A stretch of 12,479 bases of DNA from Candidatus Levyibacteriota bacterium. Lineage in GTDB: Bacteria; Patescibacteriota; Microgenomatia; Levybacterales; UBA12049. The position numbers were made by a program, and so were the translations under genes. Of the stretch, positions 7,168-12,479 are shown piece by piece. The notes beneath the pieces are model-generated. The model worked only from the letters and a program-made list of their open reading frames with translations. It searched no databases and was not told the origin of the DNA. The stretch covers positions 1 to 12,479 of the forward strand of contig JACOXV010000043.1 in assembly GCA_016182225.1 (NCBI GenBank). The letters run 5' to 3'. How positions within the stretch are numbered: position 1 is the first letter of the stretch; the number at the start of each line of letters is the position of its first letter.

Positions 7168-8394
7168 TTATTTTACTACAAATTTAGGAAGAGGGACCAC
7201 GAATTTTCCACCGTTTTCTTTAAATTCTTTTTCTTTTTTCATTATTTCGTCTGCATAGCTCCATGCCAATATCATGCAGAATTTCGGATTATCATTTTTG
7301 AATTTAGATACAGGAAAAATCTCGATATGGTTTCCCGGAGTAAATCTTCCTTGTCTTTGACTGGATTCATCAACTATATATGTTATTGCACGATCCGTAA
7401 TATTTGAATAATTAAGCAACGTGTTCGCTCTTCCTGCAGCTCCATATCCCACTATCTTTCCTTTTTTAGCTAAATCTTTGATATTTTTTTCCAGTAGACT
7501 CTTGTTTTTAAATACTTGAGTAGCAAACTTATCGAAGGTATTCTTTTTATATAAACCTAACTTTTTTTCTTCATTAAGGAATTTTTCAATATTGCTCTTT
7601 TTTCTTGATTTTTTACTTGCATAAACCCTAATCGAACCGGAATGAATTTTGGTTTTTTTTATATCAAAAATTTTAATCCCATATTTTTTCCAAAAAAGCA
7701 TCAGGGGATAAAGAGAATAGTATGTCAAATGTTCACCTGGATAAAAAAAGTCGTATTGCAAATCTTTTATTAAATTTCCCAAATAATGAACCTCAAAAAC
7801 GAATATTCCGTCGTCTTTGAGTAGAATTTCTATACCTTTTGCTACATCTTCCATATTGTCAATATGAGCCAAAACATTATTGGCAAAGATTGCATCTGCT
7901 TGACCATATTCTTCAAGAATCCTTTTTGAAGATTTGATGCCGAAATAATCTGTTATTGTTTTTAATCCCTTTTTATTTGCTTCTTTTGTAGCATTTTTCG
8001 CCGGATCAACTCCCAAGACTCTATACCCCCTTTTTTTAAAAGGCCCAAGCAAAACTCCATCATTACTCCCTATTTCCACTACAAATGAACCTTTTTTCAA
8101 AAACTTAGTTGATATTTCCTGGGCGTAATCGCCAAAATGTCTAGAAAGACTGACCGAGGAGAAATAACGATAGTCTTTGAAAATATTTGAGTCTTTTACA
8201 ATATCCAATAATTGGACGAGAAAACAGTTCTCGCAAAAAAATATCCTTAAAGGATAAAGTTTTTCTTTACCAATGTCTTTCTTTTTTAAAAAATCCCCGG
8301 CCAAGGGCATAAGACCCATATTTAAAAATAAATGAAGCATTGATGAATTACAAAGTCTGCAGGTTCTTCTGGTAGTAAATCTTCCCTTTAACAT
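7168..8394 (-). CDS. Sugar C-methyltransferase, TylCIII/TcaB9-like, SAM-dependent
   Basis: This 408 aa protein has the three-part architecture of nucleotide-sugar C-methyltransferases (Methyltransf_13, _23 and _14 in Pfam terms). The N-terminal zinc domain has CRLC (C12, C15) and CENC (C54, C57). The central Rossmann SAM-binding domain has VVEIGSNDGVLL (105-116), VLGVDPAKN (126-134) and ANNVLAHIDN (171-180). YRYFSS (75-80) and YPGEHLTYYS (218-227, with H222) match the region holding the proposed Tyr/His catalytic pair in TcaB9. The C-terminal domain has GYGAAGRANTLLNY (316-329) and ILAWSYADEI (375-384). Family members methylate a carbon next to the keto group of a 4-keto-6-deoxy sugar nucleotide. 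The gene follows the 4,6-dehydratase by 6 nt, a natural source of such a substrate. The regiochemistry (C3 or C5) and the exact sugar are unknown. Confidence 0.87.
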   Translation of the reverse strand: MLKGRFTTRRTCRLCNSSMLHLFLNMGLMPLAGDFLKKKDIGKEKLYPLRIFFCENCFLVQLLDIVKDSNIFKDYRYFSSVSLSRHFGDYAQEISTKFLKKGSFVVEIGSNDGVLLGPFKKRGYRVLGVDPAKNATKEANKKGLKTITDYFGIKSSKRILEEYGQADAIFANNVLAHIDNMEDVAKGIEILLKDDGIFVFEVHYLGNLIKDLQYDFFYPGEHLTYYSLYPLMLFWKKYGIKIFDIKKTKIHSGSIRVYASKKSRKKSNIEKFLNEEKKLGLYKKNTFDKFATQVFKNKSLLEKNIKDLAKKGKIVGYGAAGRANTLLNYSNITDRAITYIVDESSQRQGRFTPGNHIEIFPVSKFKNDNPKFCMILAWSYADEIMKKEKEFKENGGKFVVPLPKFVVK

Positions 8395-8400
8395 CGAGGG

Positions 8401-9420
8401 TTAAATTATTTTTTCCTTTTTAAGGATTTTTACTATTTCTTGTCTTGTCATAAGAGGGGACATATCTGAAGAATATCTGAAAACTTTTTCTTTATCATAC
8501 AAATTCACTTTATATGAATATCCAATCTGGGAAATATCTATTTGGGGAAGAATAAGGTAATAAAAATTTTCTTCCACACTCCTTACGGATTCTGTGGGAG
8601 ATATTAAGGTCTCGTGAAGTTTTTCTCCCGGTCTTATTCCTACCTCAACAATCTTTGACTTGTCTGCCTTAAGTTCTTTTTTCATTATTTCTGCCAAATC
8701 TGATATCTTAATGGCTTTAATTTTTGGTACGAATATTTCTCCTCCGACCATTTTTTCAAGTGCTGTAAAAACCAGGTTGGTTGCCTCTTCAAGAGTTAAA
8801 ATAAAACGTGTCATTCTTAAATCGGTAAGAGTGATTGGTTTTTTTTCATTAATTTGTTGTAAAAACAAAGGGATAACGGATCCTCTGGAATTTATTACAT
8901 TTCCATATCTCACACACGCAAATCTGGTTCGGCTACCGTCTTTATATTTATTTCCTAACGTAAAAATTCTCTCCTGAATTGCCTTAGTCATCCCCATCAC
9001 ATTTATTGGCTCTGCTGCTTTATCCGTACTTATTGCTAAAACTTTTTCCACCCCTTCTTCCAGACAAACATCTACTATGTTCTGTGCTCCAACAACGTTG
9101 GTCTTAACTGCCTGAATAATATTATGTTCTGTGCTTGGGATTTGTTTTAGTGCAGCTGCATGAAGGACTATATCAGCGTTCTTAAGTCCTTTCTGGACTG
9201 AATCTTTGTCTCTTACATCGCCTATAATAAATCTTACAAACTTAATATCTTGAAAATCATGCTGCATTGAATTTTGCTTGTCTTCGTCTCTGCTAAAGAT
9301 TCTTATTTCTTTTGGAGCATATTTAACAAGTTCTCCCGATATATATTTACCAAAAGATCCTGTTCCACCGGTAACTACTATCGTTTTTCCTTTTATTATT
9401 TTTTCAAATTTTTTAACCAT
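8401..9420 (-). CDS. UDP-GlcNAc 4,6-dehydratase, CapE/PseB-like (short SDR)
   Basis: This 339 aa extended SDR belongs to the Polysacc_synt_2 (CapD-type) family. It lacks the N-terminal membrane domain of WbpM/FlaA1-like long forms, so it should be a soluble cytoplasmic enzyme. The NAD(P) motif GGTGSFG is at 18-24. The active site STDKAAEPINVMGMTKA (131-147) has D133, K134, M142 and K146; Met replaces the usual SDR Tyr, as in the SMK-type members. RYGNV (171-175), RMTRF (202-206) and GIRPGEKLHE (261-270) are further family signatures. It would convert UDP-GlcNAc to a 4-keto-6-deoxy-hexulose, perhaps with C5 inversion as in PseB and CapE. A perfect TATAAT sits 11 nt before the ATG, so this gene could start its own transcript. 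It is followed 6 nt later by the C-methyltransferase. The substrate could be another UDP-sugar. Confidence 0.88.
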   Translation of the reverse strand: MVKKFEKIIKGKTIVVTGGTGSFGKYISGELVKYAPKEIRIFSRDEDKQNSMQHDFQDIKFVRFIIGDVRDKDSVQKGLKNADIVLHAAALKQIPSTEHNIIQAVKTNVVGAQNIVDVCLEEGVEKVLAISTDKAAEPINVMGMTKAIQERIFTLGNKYKDGSRTRFACVRYGNVINSRGSVIPLFLQQINEKKPITLTDLRMTRFILTLEEATNLVFTALEKMVGGEIFVPKIKAIKISDLAEIMKKELKADKSKIVEVGIRPGEKLHETLISPTESVRSVEENFYYLILPQIDISQIGYSYKVNLYDKEKVFRYSSDMSPLMTRQEIVKILKKEKII

Positions 9421-9431
9421 AAGGCTTTCGG

Positions 9432-9458
9432 ATTATACCAAAAAAATTATGAATTCAA
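9432..9458 (-). promoter_or_regulatory. Extended -10 promoter before the dehydratase gene
   Basis: On the minus strand TGGTATAAT contains a perfect -10 hexamer (9432-9437) with a TG extended element. TTGAAT (9453-9458) lies 15 nt upstream, a short spacer that the extended -10 may compensate for. Transcription would begin around 9425, leaving only about 4-5 nt before the ATG at 9420, so the mRNA would be almost leaderless. The -35-like element overlaps the last codons of the upstream GT2 gene. Confidence 0.5.
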
Positions 9459-10292
9459 TCTATTTTTTTCTAAAATCAAGTCGTAAATCGCAAGAAGCGC
9501 ATATCTGCCTGAATAAAAGTGCTTAAGTCTTCTAATTACTACCACAAACGCTGTTAAATAAAATTTTAGGGAATTAATTGAGAATCCAAAATATTTTTTA
9601 ACAAAAAGAAGAGAGCTTCTTGTTTGGTGATAGACTGCTTTAGGACTCTCCCTTCCTACTGTGGCGCTGCCCAGATGAGATATCACTGCGGAAGGTTGTA
9701 TAAAAATTTTATACCCTATTTTTTTTGCACGTAAACAAAAGTCCACATCTTCCATATAAAGAAAAAAATTCTCATCAAAACCTTTTATTTTTCTCAATAC
9801 ATCTTCTTTTACTAAAACCGTACCGGAAAAATCTATTTCGTACGGTTTTTTAGATTTAATCGACAAAGAATTTTTATGCTTTATCTCTCCCCTTTTATAG
9901 TTTATGAATCCACCTAAATCAAAATAGTGCTTTCTATTATTTTCAAACTTTAATACCGGGCTGACAATTCCCGCATCTTTATTTTTTTCAAGAAAATCAC
10001 TTAATTTTTCAAGAATTGGCTTTTCTAAAATACAATCATTATTTACAATAAATACATAATCAGGCTTTTTAGAAAGGATATAGGGAAATGTAGAATTAAT
10101 CCCGCCACCCCATCCTAAATTTTTTTTATTATTTATAACCTTTACATGAGGCAATTTAATTTTTAAATTGTCTTTATTATTATTTGCTATAACAATTTCT
10201 TCAAACTGCTCTATCTGGAAAAACTGTTGGACAAACTCTTTTGTAAGCTTTAATTTATCTCCAAAATGAACTGTAGCGATATATATCTTCAT
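9447..10292 (-). CDS. GT2 glycosyltransferase, rhamnosyltransferase-like
   Basis: This 281 aa family 2 glycosyltransferase has a GT-A fold and probably acts on the cytoplasmic face on the lipid-linked glycan. The nucleotide-binding N-terminus MKIYIATVHFGDKLKLTKEF is followed by the NNKKNLGWGGGINSTF motif (54-69), common in WcaA/RfbF-like rhamnosyltransferases. The metal-binding position is VNNDC (83-87, with D86). DFSGTVLVKEDVLRKIKGFDENFFLYMEDVDFCLRAKKIGY (154-194) is the acceptor and catalytic segment, with E181-D182 the likely base region, and H206 in ISHLGSAT follows the usual late histidine. The C-terminal 50 residues are hydrophobic or basic and probably associate with the membrane. Start and upstream stop overlap as ATGA. 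The donor sugar is not predictable. Confidence 0.87.
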   Translation of the reverse strand: MKIYIATVHFGDKLKLTKEFVQQFFQIEQFEEIVIANNNKDNLKIKLPHVKVINNKKNLGWGGGINSTFPYILSKKPDYVFIVNNDCILEKPILEKLSDFLEKNKDAGIVSPVLKFENNRKHYFDLGGFINYKRGEIKHKNSLSIKSKKPYEIDFSGTVLVKEDVLRKIKGFDENFFLYMEDVDFCLRAKKIGYKIFIQPSAVISHLGSATVGRESPKAVYHQTRSSLLFVKKYFGFSINSLKFYLTAFVVVIRRLKHFYSGRYALLAIYDLILEKNRLNS

Positions 10293-11113
10293 AAAAGTTT
10301 TTTATAAACAACATCCAGCTTATCCGCTGCTACCTTATTGCTTAGATATTTTTCCGCTCTTTTTCTGGACTTTTTTGAATATTCTATACGTTTGGCTGAA
10401 TTTTCTATCAAATCTGAAAGACATTTAATAATTTCCCCTACATTTCCCGGCTTTACCAAAAAAGCGTCTTTTCCCACCACCTCTTTTATCGATCCGCTCG
10501 CTGAGGTAATCACGGGAAGTCCGCTTGCCATCGCCTCGGCAAAAACCATCCCAAACTGTTCTTTCCAATATTTATCTTCCTTGCTCGGGCCTACGAATAT
10601 ATCGGCTTTTCTGTATTGATCAGGAATATTCCCATACTTAACATTTTTTAATAAAACTTTATTATCTAATCCATACTCTCTAATTTTATTTAATAATTGA
10701 TTTTCTTCTGATCCTTTCCCTACAAGAGTGAGAGAAATTTTTTTATCAGGGAATTTTTTTACAACTTGATTAAAAGAGGCAACTACATCGAAAACACCCT
10801 TAAATTTCTCAATTCTGCCAACGAAAAGTATATTTATGTCTTTACTGGTTTTTTGTTTTGAGATATAGTTTTTATCCGGAAAAAACATGCTAGTATCTAC
10901 TGAAAGACCTATAACTGAAATTTTTTCTTCGTCAGCTCCTTCTTTAATTAAAGCTAATTTAGCGTCAAAAGTTGCGGCAATAAAATAATCCGCTTCAGAA
11001 AGTGTTCTCTTTTTAAATTTTTTTCTTCCCCAAATTCCTTCATTGTTAAAGGGAATGTTTTCTAAAACAGTTATTATGACTTTTTTAACATTTCCCTTTC
11101 TTTTTGCATTCAA
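10289..11113 (-). pseudogene. GT4 glycosyltransferase, C-terminal part of a frame-broken gene
   Basis: Most of a retaining GT-B glycosyltransferase of family 4. The frame as given uses a TTG start (11113) and yields 274 aa: ITVLENIPFNNEGIWGRKKF, the GRIEKFKGVFDVV donor-binding segment (99-111), and the E-x7-E signature EQFGMVFAE (185-193) followed by AMASGLPVI. It lacks the first Rossmann strands of the N-terminal domain. The same frame read upstream of the TTG gives SETYFHFTRQALNAKRKG, which continues the family N-domain, and it stays open back to a TAG at 11159-11161. The missing N-terminus is in the neighbouring frame (11110-11403). So this is very likely one gene split by a -1 shift with some bases missing, either a real pseudogene or an assembly error. 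If translated alone from TTG it would probably not be active. The next gene's ATG overlaps its stop (ATGA). Confidence 0.8.
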
Positions 11114-11403
11114 TGCCTGTCTTGTGAAATGGAAATAAGTCTCGGAAATCCTTTTAAACTACTTTCTAATCCAATTAAATAATGCGCATCCACAAAAAGA
11201 CGGTTAAGTATAGGCATTTTATACGGGAAATTAGGAATGTCCATAGGACTAAACAATCTTACGGTTGGAAATTTGAATTCAGTTTTTGTCGAAGTCTTTG
11301 ACCCAAAAGCTGTAAAGTCATATTTTCCGCTTAGTACTTCAAACGAGGCAATATCATAGTCTGCAAGAAACTTTCCTCTTATTATCGCTATCTTTTTTTT
11401 CAT
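11110..11403 (-). pseudogene. GT4 glycosyltransferase, N-terminal fragment
   Basis: This 97 aa frame begins MKKKIAIIRGKFL and continues to LFVDAHYLIGLESSLKGF (residue 86). This is the first half of the N-terminal Rossmann domain of GT4 enzymes that start with 'KIAIVRGKFLN..' and contain 'FPYKMPILNRLFIDAHYL'. After F86 the frame reads PRLISISQDRH and stops at TGA, which is not family-like. The minus-1 frame at the same place gives SETYFHFTRQ, the true continuation. Intact relatives, as I remember them, have about five residues of the type D-I-V-H-T between GF and the S/A-E-T-Y-F segment, so about 16 nt seem to be absent here. The gene starts within the flippase stop (ATGA), showing that the intact ancestor belonged to the same operon. 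It carries an 8-A run right after the ATG. Confidence 0.8.
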
Positions 11404-12479
11404 TTTAAAAATCCATTAATCCTTTTAAATGCGAAAAAATACAACCCAAAAAGAAATATTTCTGTTGCGATTGTAGAGAAACTTGCGCCTATGTAACCAT
11501 ATTTGGGGATTAAAAATAAATTGGAAATTAAGTTAAATCCCAAGGAAATTACTAAACTTTTCACTAAAATATCTGATCTTTTCTTTATGAAAAAAACGTA
11601 ATAGAGTAAATTATTAATAAAGAAAAAGAGAGCGGCAAATAAAAGAATTTTTAGGGGTAAAACACTTTCGAAGAATAAGTCTCCTCCTAAGATTTTTACC
11701 AAAAATGGCGAAAATATAAAGCCCACAAAAATAATAAACAATCCAAAACCTAAAGCTAAGATAATTGAGTTTTTAAGCAAGGATTTATATTGGAGTAAAT
11801 CATCTGCATTATAATATTTAGACAATAATGGGTAGAAACTCGCTACATAAAATGACCAAAATATAAGAAAATTTTCAAATATTCTATAAGACAGACTATA
11901 AATTCCAACCTCCCTGCTGCCTTTAATGACAGAAAGAATTATGGTATCGAGTCTAAAATATACAAAAGAAAGAATTGATGCAATTCCTACAGGCAGACTT
12001 ATTTTTGTCAGCTTTAAAGCAAGTTTTTTATCAAACTCAAGAGACAGGGAAACGTAATTTTTAATTGATATAAACGTAAGAAAAAGAGAAACCGTATTTC
12101 CTATTAACACAGAAGTAAGAATTATGAATAAATTAAGCTTGAGATATACAAAAAGAGAGATAAGACCAACTGTTATCACTTTATTTATCACATCTATGTA
12201 GGTAACAACATCTAGTTTTATCTTCGACTGAAGAAATGTGTTGCCATAGCCAATTAGATTTCCTATTCCAAAAGCTATTGCGCCTATCATAATTGCAGTT
12301 TTTTCAAATGATGAGTAAGGAAAAAAGATCAGGACAGCTACGGGAATTAGGAATGAAAAAATTGAAATTGCTACTTTAATCCAAAGGTAAGTTCCGAACA
12401 ATAAGCTACTCGCTGTCTTTTTATTCATCTCATTAATAATAGTTATATGAAAACCGATATCTGAAAAAGCGCCAAAAAA
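11400..12479 (-). CDS. Polysaccharide flippase (Wzx/MATE-like), 5' end outside window
   Basis: This is a multi-pass membrane transporter of the Polysacc_synt/MVF superfamily, which moves undecaprenyl-linked oligosaccharides to the outer face. An ATG at 12428 would give 342 aa, but the frame stays open to the window edge and reads FFGAFSDIGFHITIINEMNKK before the SSLLFGTYLW helix. That matches the family segment 'ADFGL...L.REI.K....A..L'. So the ATG is internal, and the gene's true start and first helices lie beyond the window; 359 aa are visible. About nine or ten hydrophobic segments follow, with SYRIFENFLIFWSFYVASFYPLLSKYY (182-208 from that Met) and a C-terminal PKYGYIGASFSTIATEIFLFGLYFF typical of Wzx. 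It overlaps the GT4 gene by ATGA. It heads the visible part of the cluster and pairs logically with the Wzy-like gene at its far end. Confidence 0.88.
   Translation of the reverse strand, partial: FFGAFSDIGFHITIINEMNKKTASSLLFGTYLWIKVAISIFSFLIPVAVLIFFPYSSFEKTAIMIGAIAFGIGNLIGYGNTFLQSKIKLDVVTYIDVINKVITVGLISLFVYLKLNLFIILTSVLIGNTVSLFLTFISIKNYVSLSLEFDKKLALKLTKISLPVGIASILSFVYFRLDTIILSVIKGSREVGIYSLSYRIFENFLIFWSFYVASFYPLLSKYYNADDLLQYKSLLKNSIILALGFGLFIIFVGFIFSPFLVKILGGDLFFESVLPLKILLFAALFFFINNLLYYVFFIKKRSDILVKSLVISLGFNLISNLFLIPKYGYIGASFSTIATEIFLFGLYFFAFKRINGFLK

Noticed and set aside
11110..11112. TGA recoded as an amino acid (as in some Patescibacteria) to explain the broken GT4
   Set aside because: Reading through this TGA stays in the wrong frame and gives no family-like sequence. 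TGA also ends atpD, the GT2 genes' neighbours and other genes at sensible positions, so a standard code fits.
12426..12428. ATG as the start of the flippase
   Set aside because: The frame remains open to the window edge, and the upstream codons encode a family-like segment (FSDIGFHITIINE), so the ATG is an internal Met.
1..12479. CRISPR arrays, insertion sequences, toxin-antitoxin or phage-defence genes
   Set aside because: No regularly spaced repeats, terminal inverted repeats with a transposase, or recognisable defence domains were seen on either strand.

Overview
The window looks like a bacterial chromosome segment, probably from the Candidate Phyla Radiation (Patescibacteria, with Microgenomates-like flavour). 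This placement is inferred from several traits together: tightly packed genes with many 4-17 nt overlaps, very A+T-rich Lys/Ile/Phe-rich proteins, a tRNA without an encoded CCA end, and a short single-pass Ig-like surface protein. No marker gene search could be run. The code appears standard: TGA ends several genes and never appears inside a conserved domain.

Region 1 (1-2678, + strand) is the 3' part of an F-type ATP synthase operon: possibly the last codons of atpA, then complete atpG (gamma), atpD (beta) and atpC (epsilon). The genes overlap (14 nt for atpG/atpD, ATGA for atpD/atpC), so they are probably one translationally coupled transcript. Region 2 (2679-3592, + strand) holds a candidate promoter, a small hairpin, a tRNA-Thr(CGT), and a membrane-anchored protein with two Ig-like domains whose 3' end overlaps the convergent neighbour by 17 nt.

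Region 3 (3576-12479, all - strand) is a visibly more A+T-rich cell-surface polysaccharide cluster. In transcription order it runs: Wzx-type flippase (5' end beyond the window edge), a GT4 glycosyltransferase broken by a frame change near 11145, a GT2 glycosyltransferase, an internal extended -10 promoter, a CapE/PseB-like nucleotide-sugar 4,6-dehydratase, a TylCIII-type sugar C-methyltransferase, a second GT2 (WaaE-like), a GT39-like membrane glycosyltransferase, and a Wzy/O-antigen-ligase family protein. The dehydratase would make a 4-keto-6-deoxy sugar nucleotide and the methyltransferase could branch it. The glycosyltransferases would build a lipid-linked oligosaccharide, the flippase would export it, and the Wzy-like protein would polymerise or ligate it outside. 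No priming phosphoglycosyltransferase or chain-length regulator is in view; they may lie upstream of the window.

The points most worth a second look are the broken GT4 gene (about 16 nt appear to be missing, with a T TTA AAA slippery heptamer beside the break), the dehydratase/C-methyltransferase pair, and the promoter that would give an almost leaderless mRNA. I did not find a clearly new defence or mobile system.
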